Below, piece by piece: positions 52,379 to 62,026 of a DNA stretch of 64,000 nucleotides. The notes beneath the pieces were generated by a model. It made no database searches. It saw only the letters and a program-made list of their open reading frames with translations, and was not told the origin of the DNA. Position numbers and translations under genes: made by a program. Where the stretch lies: contig WSXZ01000005.1 in the NCBI GenBank assembly GCA_009773555.1, positions 1 to 64,000 on the forward strand, in the 5' to 3' direction. Position 1 is the stretch's first letter. Each line of letters starts with the position of its first letter. The DNA is from Methylocystaceae bacterium. Its GTDB lineage: Bacteria; Pseudomonadota; Alphaproteobacteria; Rhizobiales; Beijerinckiaceae.

Positions 52379-54930
52379 GGCTGGCGCAACTCCGGACCGG
52401 GACGGCGGGAGAGCGCCCGCCATGTCCCGGCGAGGCCGAGGCCAACGGTGATGGCGAGGGTCGCGAGCGAGATCAGCGCCGTGGTCCAGGGCAGGAAGGC
52501 GAAATCGATTTTCATAAGGATCGTTGTCATCGCGTAGGCGGCGGCGGATCCGGCGGCGACCGCGATCAGGGAGGCGGCGAGGCCGACCAGCCCGAATTCC
52601 AGAGCGTAGGCTGAGGCGAGCCAGAGGCGGGTCGCGCCGAGCGTCTTGAGCACCACCGAGTCATGCAGCCTTGCGCGCTGGCCGCTGGCGAGCGCGCTCG
52701 CAAGCGCCAACACCGCCGTGACGATGGCGAGCCCGGCCGCGGCGCGCGCGGCCAGCGCCAATTGTCCGGCGATCTTGTCGATCGCGGCGAGCGCATCCTT
52801 GACCCGCACCGAAACGATGCTCGGAAAGCGTTTCGCCGCCTCGCGCGCGAGCCGCGCGTCTTTGGCGTCGCGCGCCGCCACGGATGGCGCGCCGTAAGCC
52901 ACGGTGAAGAGCTCGGTGTAGGGCGCCCCGGCAAAAACATTGGGCGAAAACACCATGATGAAATTGATCGCGTAACTGCGCCAGTCCACCCGGCGCAGAT
53001 TGGCGACCCGCGCTGTCACCTCCCTGCCGAGCACATTGACCCGGATCGAATCGCCGATCGTCAGACCCAATCCTTCGGCGACCTTCTGCTCCAACGATAC
53101 GAGCGGCGGACCGACGTAACTCGCCGGCCACCATTCGCCTTCGGCGAGCGCGGAGTTTGCCGGAATCGAGGGGGAAAACGTTACGCCGCGGTCGCCCTCG
53201 AGCGCCCATTTGGCGTCGTCCGCCACGGCGGTCTTGTCGACGGCCGCGTCTTTCACGGCGACGATGCGCCCGCGCATCATCGGCACGTGTTCGATGCGGG
53301 CGCCGGGCGCCTCGGCAGAGAGAAAACCGCCAAAAGCCTCAGTTTGCGCCTTCGGCACGTCGATGAAGAAGAAGTTGGGGATTTCTCCGGCGTCAGCCCG
53401 CGCCAACTCGTTGTGAATCGCGCCTTCAACCAGCGCGAGCGAAATGAGCAGCGTTTGCGTCAGGCCTATGGAGATCATCAGCGCCGGCGTCAGGCTTTTC
53501 GGCCGCCAGATATTGGCGAGCGCGAACCGCAGCCGCGCGTCACGCAAACGCGGAAGGCCGCGCGCCAGCCGCATGGCGACCCAGGCCGCGCCGCGCAGCA
53601 AGGCGAAGGCCGCGACAGCGGCGGCCACATAGGCCGCGCCGAGCTTCACGTCAAAGGACGTGGCCATGACGAGGGCCGCGAGCGCAATCGCCGCGGCCCC
53701 TGCGCCGGCGCGGTAGCGGGCGAGCGTCGCGCCCCGCTGGTCGTCGCGCAGCAGCGCCGCTACGGGAACTTCATGGGCGCGGCCGAGGGGAACAAGCGCG
53801 AAAACGAGGACGACGAGCAGCCCGTACAGAGCGCCATAGAGCGCGCCTTGCGCGTCGAGCGACGCCGATACGGGGAGATCGGCGAGATCGCGCAGCGCTT
53901 GCGCCGCGCCCCAGGGAATCGCCGCGCCGACGACGAGTCCCAGCAGGATAGCCAAAGACGCCGCCGCCAAAACCTCGGCAAGGGCGATCCTGAAGACTCG
54001 AGAGCCTTCGGCGCCGAGCGCCTTGAGAATGGCGAATTGCGCGCGCTTGCGCTCGACGAAGCCCTGTACGGCGTTCGCGACGCCGGCGCCGCCGGCGACA
54101 AGGGCGGTGAGCGCGACGAGGGTGAGCAGCTGGGCGAACCGGTCGAGATTGCGTGAGAACTGCGGCGAGACGGCGTCCCGTGTGCGCGTCTCCCATCCGG
54201 CTTGCGGAAAGGCGCTCGCAGAGTCGGTGGCGAATGCCTTGAGGTCGGCGTCAGCGCCCCCGCGCAGCGTGACGCGGATGACATGCCGGACGATCGAGCC
54301 CGGCGTCGCCAGTTCCGCGCCTGAGAGCGCGGCGCGCGTCATCATGACGCGCGGACCGAAGCCAATGCCGCCCGCAAGCTTGTCGGGTTCACTGCGCAGT
54401 ATTGCACGGAGCGAAAAGCGCGAGACGCCGATCATCACGGTCTCGCCGAGCTTGGCGTCGAGGCGCGCGAGCAGCATCGGATCGACGGCGACGCCCGGCA
54501 GCCCGTCTCGTACCTCCAGCGCCTCGGACAACGCCATGTCTGGATCGAGCGCGACCGCGCCGAACGTTGGGTAGGTCGCCGGATCGATGGCTTTGATCTC
54601 CACCAGGGCGGCCTCGCCGTCGTCGCGCCGGGCCATCGCCCGCATCAGCGAAATTTCGGAAAGCCGGCCGCGCGCCTCGAAGAAGGCGCGTTGCTCCGGC
54701 GAAAACTCTCGCGAGACGAGGCTGAAGGAGGCGTCGCCGCCCAGGATTGTTCGGCCCTCCCGCGCGAGCCCCTGCGCGAGGGAACGTGAAAGGCCGGATA
54801 CGCCGGAGATCGCGGCGACGCCGATGACGATGCAGGCGATGAAGACGCCAAAGCCGCGCGGGTCGCCGAGCAGATCGCGCAGGGCGAAGCGCAATGCGAA
54901 GGGCAAGGCGGCGAATCGTAACGCTTTCAT
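52375..54930 (-). CDS. ybbP: FtsX-like ABC transporter permease (YbbP)
   Basis: An 851-aa permease with about ten helices: one N-terminal, four around residues 255-420, and a C-terminal group. Large periplasmic domains lie between (FtsX/MacB type). It is paired with the downstream-encoded ATPase and divergent from tesA, the classic ybbA-ybbP-tesA group. Suggested role is moving lipids or lipoprotein-like substrates. It overlaps ybbA by 4 bases. Confidence 0.88.
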   Translation of the reverse strand: MKALRFAALPFALRFALRDLLGDPRGFGVFIACIVIGVAAISGVSGLSRSLAQGLAREGRTILGGDASFSLVSREFSPEQRAFFEARGRLSEISLMRAMARRDDGEAALVEIKAIDPATYPTFGAVALDPDMALSEALEVRDGLPGVAVDPMLLARLDAKLGETVMIGVSRFSLRAILRSEPDKLAGGIGFGPRVMMTRAALSGAELATPGSIVRHVIRVTLRGGADADLKAFATDSASAFPQAGWETRTRDAVSPQFSRNLDRFAQLLTLVALTALVAGGAGVANAVQGFVERKRAQFAILKALGAEGSRVFRIALAEVLAAASLAILLGLVVGAAIPWGAAQALRDLADLPVSASLDAQGALYGALYGLLVVLVFALVPLGRAHEVPVAALLRDDQRGATLARYRAGAGAAAIALAALVMATSFDVKLGAAYVAAAVAAFALLRGAAWVAMRLARGLPRLRDARLRFALANIWRPKSLTPALMISIGLTQTLLISLALVEGAIHNELARADAGEIPNFFFIDVPKAQTEAFGGFLSAEAPGARIEHVPMMRGRIVAVKDAAVDKTAVADDAKWALEGDRGVTFSPSIPANSALAEGEWWPASYVGPPLVSLEQKVAEGLGLTIGDSIRVNVLGREVTARVANLRRVDWRSYAINFIMVFSPNVFAGAPYTELFTVAYGAPSVAARDAKDARLAREAAKRFPSIVSVRVKDALAAIDKIAGQLALAARAAAGLAIVTAVLALASALASGQRARLHDSVVLKTLGATRLWLASAYALEFGLVGLAASLIAVAAGSAAAYAMTTILMKIDFAFLPWTTALISLATLAITVGLGLAGTWRALSRRPGPELRQP

Positions 54931-55616
54931 GACGCCGCCCGCTCGCTCGCCTCGATGCGGCCCGAGCGCAGCAGAACGCGTCGGCTGCAGCGTGCGGCGA
55001 GCGCGGGATCATGGGTGACGAGCACGAGCGTCGCGCCGCGGCGCCGTTGCTGTGCGAACATAAGTTCAATCACGGCGGCGCCGGTTTCGGAATCGAGATT
55101 GCCCGTGGGTTCGTCCGCCGCGAGGATCAGCGGGTCGGGCGCAAGCGCCCGGGCGAGCGCCACCCTCTGCTGTTCGCCTCCCGAAAGCTGAGCTGGATAG
55201 TGGGCCAGGCGCTCAGCGAGCCCGACCGCCGCAAGCTCGGCCTCGGCGCGCGCGAAAGCGTCTGATTTCCCGGCGAGTTCAAGTGGAATGGCGACGTTTT
55301 CCAGCGCCGTCATGGTTGGGATCAGCTGGAAAGATTGGAAGACGATCCCTATGTTTTCTCCACGAAAACGCGCGAGCGCGTCTTCCGAAAGGGCGCCAAG
55401 ATCGCGCCCGTCAATCCTGACGCTTCCGGCGTTGGGTCGTTCCAATCCGGCGAGGGTCATGAGCAAAGTCGATTTGCCCGAGCCGGACGGTCCCAGAAGA
55501 GCGACAGTTTCGCCCTGGTCTACGCTCAGGCTGACCGTCTTGAGCACATGCACGCGGGCGGCGCCTTCGCCGAGCGTGAGATCGACGCCTTCAACTTCGA
55601 TGACTTGTCGCAGCAC
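54927..55616 (-). CDS. ybbA: ABC transporter ATP-binding protein (YbbA/LolD-like)
   Basis: A 229-aa ATPase. Walker A GPSGSGKST is at about 42-50, the signature LSGGEQQRVALARALA at about 143-158, and Walker B LILAADEPTGNLDSETG at about 163-179. The closest groups are MacB/LolD/YbbA ATPases. Its stop overlaps the ybbP start (ATGA). Confidence 0.92.
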   Translation of the reverse strand: MLRQVIEVEGVDLTLGEGAARVHVLKTVSLSVDQGETVALLGPSGSGKSTLLMTLAGLERPNAGSVRIDGRDLGALSEDALARFRGENIGIVFQSFQLIPTMTALENVAIPLELAGKSDAFARAEAELAAVGLAERLAHYPAQLSGGEQQRVALARALAPDPLILAADEPTGNLDSETGAAVIELMFAQQRRRGATLVLVTHDPALAARCSRRVLLRSGRIEASERAAS

Positions 55617-55627
55617 GGAGCAAAACC

Positions 55628-56338
55628 TTGAATGATGCGCCGCATTCGACGCCCGCAGTCCAGTCGCCTTATTGCGCTTTCCGCCGTTCTCTCCAAGCCG
55701 CGGCTCTCGCGTGCTTGGCCCTGTTGACGATGGCGCTTACTTCCGCGCGCGCCGAACCCGTGCGCATCCTGGCCTTTGGCGACAGCCTGACGGCCGGGCC
55801 CGGCATCGGGGCCGAAGATTCGCTTCCGGCGCAGCTCAAGAGACGGCTGAGCGACGACGGATATAATGTCGAAGTCGTCCAAGGGGGCGTTTCGGGCGAC
55901 ACGACGACGACCGGGCTGGCGCGCCTCGACTATACCCTTGGCGCCGGGCCATTCGACATCGCCGTCGTCGAACTTGGCGCCAATGACATGCTGAACGGGC
56001 ATGATCCGAAGATTACGCGCGCCAATCTCGATCGGATTCTTGCGACGTTAAAGCAGAAAGGCGTCCGCCCGGTGCTGACGGCGATGGTCTCCAGCGCGAA
56101 TCACGGGCAAGCTTACAAGAAGGAATTCGATTCGGTTTATCCGGATCTTGCCGCCAAACATGAGGCGCCGCTTGTGCCCTTTATCTTGGAAGGCGTCTGG
56201 GGCTCGCCCGCGCTCCTCATCTCCGACGGCATTCATCCCAACGCCGCTGGCGTGGCGAAGATCGTCAAAAAAATCGCACCCTATGTTGAAAGAACGCTCG
56301 TTTCCATGGGGGCGCGTAGGACCTCGCGCGCGCAATGA
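55628..56338 (+). CDS. tesA: GDSL-type arylesterase TesA
   Basis: A 236-aa SGNH hydrolase acting in the periplasm. A signal-like hydrophobic segment at about 22-42 is followed by block I FGDSLTAG (Ser nucleophile), block III GANDML, and block V DGIHPNAAGV (Asp/His). The catalytic set is complete. It is divergent from ybbA-ybbP, the usual arrangement. It hydrolyses acyl esters or acyl-CoA; the true physiological substrate is unknown. Confidence 0.92.
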   Translation: MNDAPHSTPAVQSPYCAFRRSLQAAALACLALLTMALTSARAEPVRILAFGDSLTAGPGIGAEDSLPAQLKRRLSDDGYNVEVVQGGVSGDTTTTGLARLDYTLGAGPFDIAVVELGANDMLNGHDPKITRANLDRILATLKQKGVRPVLTAMVSSANHGQAYKKEFDSVYPDLAAKHEAPLVPFILEGVWGSPALLISDGIHPNAAGVAKIVKKIAPYVERTLVSMGARRTSRAQ

Positions 56339-56368
56339 GGCTGCGCGATCCCGCTTGGGGAGGATGGC

Positions 56369-56938
56369 ATGCCCAGACTGTTTACGGCCCTGGAGATTCC
56401 CCGCTCAATCGCCGAAAGCCTCGCGCGCCTGCGCGGCGGAATCCCCGGCGGCCGGTGGATCGACGTTGAGAATTATCATGTCACCTTGCGCTTCATCGGC
56501 GACGTCGACGACGCTTTCGCGCGGGACGCGGCGAATGCGCTTTCCTTCATCCGCCGTCCGGAAGTCACCGTCACCTTCGACCAGCTGACGTCGTTTGGCG
56601 GAGACAAGCCCCGGGCGATCGTCGCGCGCGCGCGGCTGGAGCCGACCCTCATGGACATGCAGGCGGAGCAGGAGCGGCTGTTGCGCCGGCTCGGCGCGCC
56701 GCCCGAACCACGCAAATTCATCCCGCATGTGACGCTCGCGCGTCTGCGCGGCGCCAGCGCCGGCGCCGTCGCCGCCTATCTCGGCGCGCGCGGCTATTTC
56801 CCGCCGCTGCGCTTCACCGCGGAGCGCTTCGTGCTCTATTCGTCGCGCGATTCCGTGGGGGGCGGCCCCTACATCGTCGAGGCGGAATATCCGCTGCTCG
56901 TGGCGCCGCAAGCGCTGACAGGAACGGCAAGAGGTTGA
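56369..56938 (+). CDS. thpR: RNA 2',3'-cyclic phosphodiesterase ThpR
   Basis: A 189-aa 2H phosphoesterase. The two HxT motifs are HVTLRFIGDV (about 37-46) and HVTLARLRGA (about 118-127). The N-terminus PRLFTALEIP is typical. It opens 2',3'-cyclic phosphates at RNA ends or ligates them in vitro. It follows tesA by 30 bases. Confidence 0.92.
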   Translation: MPRLFTALEIPRSIAESLARLRGGIPGGRWIDVENYHVTLRFIGDVDDAFARDAANALSFIRRPEVTVTFDQLTSFGGDKPRAIVARARLEPTLMDMQAEQERLLRRLGAPPEPRKFIPHVTLARLRGASAGAVAAYLGARGYFPPLRFTAERFVLYSSRDSVGGGPYIVEAEYPLLVAPQALTGTARG

Positions 56939-56986
56939 GGGCGCGGAAGGGCGTCCGAAAGTCTGATCCTGCAGCTGCTTCGCGAC

Positions 56987-57256
56987 ATGCGCGCGGAAAT
57001 GGCCACCAAGAATGACTTGGCGGAGATAGCTTCTGAGTCGCGCTCCTTGCGCGTCGATGTCGCTTCGGATCTGATGTCGCTCGACGCCAAAGTCGACGCA
57101 ACCCGCAAGGATTTAAGCGAGCAGATTGTCGGATTGCGCCGAGCGGTGATCGAATATCATACGTCCGTGATCGGCCACGGCGTCCTTATCAGCGAACTTG
57201 AAGCGCGTCTTCGGCGGGTCGAGCAGCATCTCAACCTTGAACAGGACACTCTTTAG
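56987..57256 (+). CDS. Hypothetical coiled-coil protein, 89 aa
   Basis: A helical heptad protein (SRSLRVDVASDLMSLDAKVDATRKDL, about 18-44). The C-terminal block HGVLISELEARLRRVEQHLNL (about 64-84) looks conserved in Rhizobiales proteins. Coding signal in the same frame extends about 10 codons upstream (LILQLLRD) but there is no start codon there, so the N-terminus may be truncated. Not identified. Confidence 0.6.
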   Translation: MRAEMATKNDLAEIASESRSLRVDVASDLMSLDAKVDATRKDLSEQIVGLRRAVIEYHTSVIGHGVLISELEARLRRVEQHLNLEQDTL

Positions 57257-57280
57257 ATTCGGCCGAAGGAGCGGCGTCCG

Positions 57281-58069
57281 TCATTCCTGCGCCGGCGCCA
57301 TATGTTGAGCGCTCGCACGGCCCTTCTCGACGATTTCCGCCAAGGACGGGTCTTTCGCCAGCGCTTCGGCGATCAATCGGTCAGACGCCGCCTCGATCTC
57401 CATCGAGAGCTTGTCGAAAAAGGCGCGCGGCTCCATGCCGGGCGCGATCAGCGGCAGAAACTCGATCACGACCGTTCCCGGCCGGACGAGGAACGAGCGC
57501 CGCGGCCAAAACAGCCCGGAATTCACGGCGACGGGAAGCACCGGCGTTTCGGTCGCCGCGTAAAGATGCGCGATGCCGAACTTATATTGCGGCGGCGCGC
57601 CGGCCGGGCGGCGCGTGCCTTCGGGAAAAATGAAGAGCTGCCGTCCCTGGGCGAAAATCTTCTTGGATTTGGCGATCAGCTGCGGCAGCAGCTTGCCGCC
57701 CTTGGCGCGATCGATGGCGATTTGCTCGGCGGCCAGCAGGTACCAGCCGAAAAAAGGCAGCCAGATCAGTTCATGCTTCAAGATGTAGCTGAAGTCGGGA
57801 AACCTGATCGGCAGAACAAAGGTTTCCCAGATCGACTGATGTTTGCAGGCGACGATCACCGCGCCTTTGGGGATATTCTCGAGACCTCGCCAGTCGATCT
57901 TCGCGCCGCAGATCTTGTCGAGCAGCCAGAGAGTCGTGCGCCCCCAGGTGCGTCCAAGCTCCTGGTTGATCTGGCGCCGCATCATCAGGCCCGGCAGCCA
58001 AATGATCATGAGCGTGAACATGTTCAAGAAGAACACGATCTGGAAAATGAGGGAGCGCAGGAGGAGCAT
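57281..58069 (-). CDS. plsC: 1-acyl-sn-glycerol-3-phosphate acyltransferase
   Basis: A 262-aa phospholipid synthesis enzyme. An N-terminal membrane segment (about 3-30) precedes the HX4D motif HQSIWETF (about 77-84), and FIFPEGTRRPAGAP (about 148-161) is the second block. It converts lysophosphatidate to phosphatidate at the inner membrane. Downstream of the SanA/YdcF-like gene on the same strand. Confidence 0.93.
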   Translation of the reverse strand: MLLLRSLIFQIVFFLNMFTLMIIWLPGLMMRRQINQELGRTWGRTTLWLLDKICGAKIDWRGLENIPKGAVIVACKHQSIWETFVLPIRFPDFSYILKHELIWLPFFGWYLLAAEQIAIDRAKGGKLLPQLIAKSKKIFAQGRQLFIFPEGTRRPAGAPPQYKFGIAHLYAATETPVLPVAVNSGLFWPRRSFLVRPGTVVIEFLPLIAPGMEPRAFFDKLSMEIEAASDRLIAEALAKDPSLAEIVEKGRASAQHMAPAQE

Positions 58070-58135
58070 GGGCGAGATCTAGGTAAAAGGAGCGTGGCGC
58101 GCTTTTAGGGCGCCGTGAGGCGTTGGAACAAGTTC

Positions 58136-58789
58136 TCACTCAGACGCGACGCTGTGGCGAAGCTGCGGGGGAGGCTCCGACTCCTCGTATCTCCTGAAAA
58201 GCTTGGTGCGCAGCAGAGACCCGACGTATTTCACATATTCTTTGCCGACAAATCGGGCGACGCGCAAATCGCTGATCCAGTCGGCGACGTCGATATGTTC
58301 GCTGACCACCGGAAAGGGATAGAGCTCCACATTCGGCAAGGCGGCTGAGATTTCGACCAGCGCACGCGGCATGTGGTAGTTCGACGTCACCACGATGAGC
58401 GTGCGGGTGATGTTGTGCTCGCGCGCCCAATCTCGCGTCTCTTTGGCGTTGCCGGCGGTGTCGAGCGCCTGGTAGCCGAGATCGACGCAGCAGTCGAAGA
58501 GCTCGCGCGACATGGGCAGTATTTTCGCGAGCAAGGAACCGCGGGTAGAGGGATTGACGCCGGTGATCAGCATGCGTCGCGCCTGCCCGCTGGCGAGAAG
58601 GGTCGCCGCGTCGAGCACGCGATCCGAGCCGCCGGTCAGCGCGACCACGCCTTCCGCCTGCACCGGAATGGAGAACTCCTCTCGCGGCAGCGACAGCGCG
58701 AAGCCGACAAAACCCAACAGGAGCGCCGCGGCGAGAAAGGCGCCGCCGGCGAGAATCGCGCAGGCGGCCTTGCGGACGGCGCTACCCAT
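58136..58789 (-). CDS. YdcF/SanA-like DUF218 protein
   Basis: A 217-aa protein with an N-terminal transmembrane helix (about 8-33). The DUF218 domain has VVALTGGSDRVLDAATLL (about 48-65), TGVNPSTRG and VVTSNYHMPRALVEI (about 140-154). The family is linked to envelope integrity and lipid carrier metabolism. It is followed by plsC. Confidence 0.85.
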   Translation of the reverse strand: MGSAVRKAACAILAGGAFLAAALLLGFVGFALSLPREEFSIPVQAEGVVALTGGSDRVLDAATLLASGQARRMLITGVNPSTRGSLLAKILPMSRELFDCCVDLGYQALDTAGNAKETRDWAREHNITRTLIVVTSNYHMPRALVEISAALPNVELYPFPVVSEHIDVADWISDLRVARFVGKEYVKYVGSLLRTKLFRRYEESEPPPQLRHSVASE

Positions 58790-58935
58790 TCTTTACTCCC
58801 TGGCGTGCGGGGGTCGTCAATCGTGGAGTCCTTCGCCCATGCTTCCAGACCAGAACGCGCGAGGCGCGATTCTGACGCGACTATAGGGGTATTTCTGCGC
58901 CGATGTTATCGGGGCGGCCGATCTGGGTGAATGAC

Positions 58936-59904
58936 TTAACCGAGCCGCTGCAGGTGGCGCAGCACAATGAACTGCGAGAGATAGCCGGTCAGCGCTGCGA
59001 CGCCGCCCGCGAGCAGAACGATGATGACAAAGCCGCTCGGGCCAATCGTGAAATCGCCGAACAGGGCCTCCATCTGATCGCCGCCGCCGGTCGCTCGCCA
59101 CCGCTGCGCCAAGAACTGCGCCAGGGCGAAAAAGGCGATCGCGCCGCCGCCGCCGATCAGCGCGCCGCGAAAGCCGAGCGCCATGAAGCGATGCTGAAAT
59201 TCTCGCGAGATGAACGAGTCGGCGGCCCCGACGATATGGAGCACTTCCACGATCTCGCGGTTAGTCGCCACCGCGGCGCGGGTGGCTGAGGCCACGGCGA
59301 CGGCCATGGCCGCGAGGATCAAAACGAAGATGAGGGCGGCTATGGCCACGGCGGCTCGCGCCATATCGCCAAGACGCTCGATGAAGACATGATGGTCGTC
59401 GAGCACGGCGTTAGGAACGGCGCGCTCGAGCTCCATGCGCAGCTTGTCGAAATCCGCCCGATTTTCGACGTCGAGCTTCAGCACGATCATGCGGGGCGTG
59501 GGCAGTTCAGAGAGATCCAGACCCTCGCCGAGCCACGGCGTCAGCAGCGCCTCGGATTCCGACTTGGCGTAGACTCTCGCTTCCCGCACGCCGGGCGTTC
59601 GCCGCATCGCCTCCGCCGCCTCCTTAACATCGGCCTCGACGTTGCGGCCGGGGACCGGACGCACCTGCACGGTCGCTTCGCGCGCGACGTCGCTTCGCCA
59701 ATCGACGCTCGCATCGGCGACCAGAATGGCGACGTTAGCGGCGAGCGCGGCGAGAAACGTCATGATCGCGATGACGATGACGAGCGAGCGGCCGGCGACG
59801 GAGTCGGCGGGCACCAGCGCGCTCTGCGCTGGAATCTCTTCGGCGTCTTGATCGACGTCAGACGCGGCCGGGCGAATCGAGGACCAAAGTCGCATCAGGG
59901 CCAT
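58936..59904 (-). CDS. ftsX: Cell division protein FtsX
   Basis: A 322-aa permease-like protein with four helices: one at about 40-65, then three around 190-310. The periplasmic loop after helix 1 (RPVPGRNVEADVKEAAEAMRRTPGV) is the FtsX extracellular domain that controls cell wall hydrolases. The start at 59904 is 8 bases after the ftsE stop. The N-terminus is longer than in E. coli, as in other alphaproteobacteria. Confidence 0.9.
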   Translation of the reverse strand: MALMRLWSSIRPAASDVDQDAEEIPAQSALVPADSVAGRSLVIVIAIMTFLAALAANVAILVADASVDWRSDVAREATVQVRPVPGRNVEADVKEAAEAMRRTPGVREARVYAKSESEALLTPWLGEGLDLSELPTPRMIVLKLDVENRADFDKLRMELERAVPNAVLDDHHVFIERLGDMARAAVAIAALIFVLILAAMAVAVASATRAAVATNREIVEVLHIVGAADSFISREFQHRFMALGFRGALIGGGGAIAFFALAQFLAQRWRATGGGDQMEALFGDFTIGPSGFVIIVLLAGGVAALTGYLSQFIVLRHLQRLG

Positions 59905-59911
59905 CGTCTGC

Positions 59912-60574
59912 TCATTCGAAGATGTGAAGCCGGCCGTCGGCAAGCACAAGACGCCGCGCATCTTCATACTGGTCCATCAGGCTCAAGTCATGAGTGGCGA
60001 TAATGACGGCGGTTCCGGATCTGTGGAGTTCGATAAAGAGGCGCAGGATCCGGCGCGCGAGCGTCGGGTCGACATTTCCCGTCGGTTCGTCGGCAAGCAG
60101 CAGTTTGGGTTGCGAAATCAGCGCGCGGGCGATCGCCGCGCGCTGCTTCTCGCCGCCCGAGAGGACCGTTGGGAACGCATGCGCGCGTTCGCCGAGACCC
60201 ACCCAGCGCAACAGTTCGAGCACCTCGGCGCGATAGGTCGACTCTTCGCGCCCGAGCACGCGCAAGGGCAGAGCGACGTTTTCGTAAAGCGTCAGATGAT
60301 CCAGAAGGCGGAAGTCCTGGAAGACGACGCCGATTTTGCGGCGTGTCTCGGCGACGTCTTCATTGCTGAGCGCCGCCGTGTCCTTGCCGAAGATATTGAT
60401 CAACCCGCGCGTCGGCCGCAGCGCCATGATGATCAATCGCATCAGGGTGGTCTTGCCTGCGCCTGACGGGCCGGTCAGGAACTGGAAAGAACGCGGTTCG
60501 ATCTGGAAATTCACGTCTCGGAGCGTTTCGGCGCCGACGCCATAGCGCAAGCCGACATTCTCAAAGGTCAACAC
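59912..60574 (-). CDS. ftsE: Cell division ATP-binding protein FtsE
   Basis: A 220-aa ABC ATPase of the FtsEX divisome complex. LTFENVGLRYGVGAETLRDV is the usual FtsE start, Walker A GPSGAGKTT is at about 36-44, VVFQDFRLLDHLTLYENVALPL at about 85-106, the signature LSGGEKQRAAIARAL at about 138-152, and Walker B LLLADEPTGNVDP. The GTG at 60574 is preferred: GGGGAGAA precedes it and a longer frame adds unconserved residues. Confidence 0.92.
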   Translation of the reverse strand: MLTFENVGLRYGVGAETLRDVNFQIEPRSFQFLTGPSGAGKTTLMRLIIMALRPTRGLINIFGKDTAALSNEDVAETRRKIGVVFQDFRLLDHLTLYENVALPLRVLGREESTYRAEVLELLRWVGLGERAHAFPTVLSGGEKQRAAIARALISQPKLLLADEPTGNVDPTLARRILRLFIELHRSGTAVIIATHDLSLMDQYEDARRLVLADGRLHIFE

Positions 60575-60776
60575 GACGCCGTCTTCTCCCCAAAGATGGC
60601 CCCAACGGCGGGGGTTCGAATGACGCTCGGGACGGATGCGCGAGGCGCGACAATAGCAGTTCACCCCTGCTTAGCCATCATCACTCTTAACGATCTCTTG
60701 TCTTGGAGCTTCTCGGCATGCGACGGCGCTCTGCGCCGCCGATCGCCGGCGGCGTCGCCATCACCCGCCTGACCCG

Positions 60777-61886
60777 TCAGCGACCTTCCAGAGGCAATAC
60801 GAAGCTGAAGATGGTTCCGCCCCCGGGGTTGGGCTCCGCCCAAATCTTCCCATTGTGCGCTTCGATGATCGAGCGCGAAATGGAGAGGCCGACGCCCAGA
60901 CCGTGCGGCTTCGTCGTCGTGAACTGCTCGAAGAGCCTGTCTTTGATTTCTTCTGGCAGTCCTGGGCCGGTGTCCGTGACATCGGCGCGAATGAGATTGC
61001 CTTCAATCAGGCGAGTCGACACCCTCATCTCGCGTCGCTCGCAGTTCTGCATCGCCTCGACGGCGTTGCGCTTAAGATTGACGACGACCTGCTGAATCTG
61101 AACCTTGTTGATCACCACCGTGTCCGGCGACGCTTCGAGGTCGATTGAGGTTTGGACATGATGCTCCTTGGCCAGCGCATCGGTGAACTCGCAGGCGGTT
61201 CGGATGACGGGGTTTAGATTTTGGGGAGCTTTCGACGTCTCTCCGCGCGCGATGAACTGGCGCAGATTGTCCATAATTTCGGCGACGCGGAAGACTTGCG
61301 CGTCGGCGTTGTCCAACATCTCCTCGACCTTCTCGATCGAGAGGTCTTTTTCGTTCAAATGCCGACGCGCGAAATTGAGATAGGCGCCGATCGCCGTCAA
61401 AGGCTGCTTGAGCTCATGCGCCAATCCGGCCGCCATATTCTCAATCAACTCAAGGCGATTCGCCTGAAGCTCCTGAACACCCTGCTCAAAGCGGCGCCTG
61501 GAGCTGAGATCGTGAATCAACGCAATAAAAAGCCGCTCTCCGTCGCAGGCGACTTGGCTGACGACAAGCTCCACACTAAAAACCGAGCCGTCCTTTCGCA
61601 AGCCTACAATCTGTCGGCGAATGCTTGGGCTTCCCCGCCGCAGATAGTCGCGGTGGCGCTGGTTCGCCTCTGGCGTCAGCATGCCGAAATCCCGCCCAAC
61701 AACGTCGCTAGGCGCATAGCCGAACAGCGAGGCCGCTTCCGCGCTGATCGAGCGCACCACGCCGTGCTCGTCGAGCGCAATGATTCCGTCGAAGGCGGCG
61801 TTCATCATCGCCGGCAGATCAGGGCGTTCTTCGCCTTCCGCGACGCTTGGCGCGAGTGGGGAGTCTTGAGGGCTGAGGGAACGCAT
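60777..61886 (-). CDS. PAS-domain sensor histidine kinase, FixL-like
   Basis: A 369-aa kinase. A PAS domain spans about 25-128 (AFDGIIALDEHGVVRSISAEAASLFGY; RKDGSVFSVELVVSQV). The dimerisation helix has the phospho-acceptor His157 in AHELKQPLTAIG, and the ATPase domain has DTGPGLPEE and TTKPHGLGVGLSISRSIIEAH. The PAS F-helix region keeps a His (His78 in NQRHRDYLRRG) aligned with FixL's haem ligand, but without haem evidence this remains open. No partner response regulator is adjacent. Confidence 0.88.
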   Translation of the reverse strand: MRSLSPQDSPLAPSVAEGEERPDLPAMMNAAFDGIIALDEHGVVRSISAEAASLFGYAPSDVVGRDFGMLTPEANQRHRDYLRRGSPSIRRQIVGLRKDGSVFSVELVVSQVACDGERLFIALIHDLSSRRRFEQGVQELQANRLELIENMAAGLAHELKQPLTAIGAYLNFARRHLNEKDLSIEKVEEMLDNADAQVFRVAEIMDNLRQFIARGETSKAPQNLNPVIRTACEFTDALAKEHHVQTSIDLEASPDTVVINKVQIQQVVVNLKRNAVEAMQNCERREMRVSTRLIEGNLIRADVTDTGPGLPEEIKDRLFEQFTTTKPHGLGVGLSISRSIIEAHNGKIWAEPNPGGGTIFSFVLPLEGR

Positions 61887-62026
61887 ACGTTTTCCCCCGG
61901 GCCGCCCGGCACGCGCCGCTCGCAGCCCCAACTCGCGGTAGCTAGGCGCTGGCGAGACGAGTTCAACCCCAATCCCTCCGACCCAGGCGCATTTTCAACC
62001 TACGCGAAATGGCCTAAGCAGACGCC

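Noticed and set aside
52663-54156. A 497-codon plus-strand open frame
   Set aside because: It is antisense to the ybbP permease and has shadow-like Arg/Glu/Gly composition without motifs.
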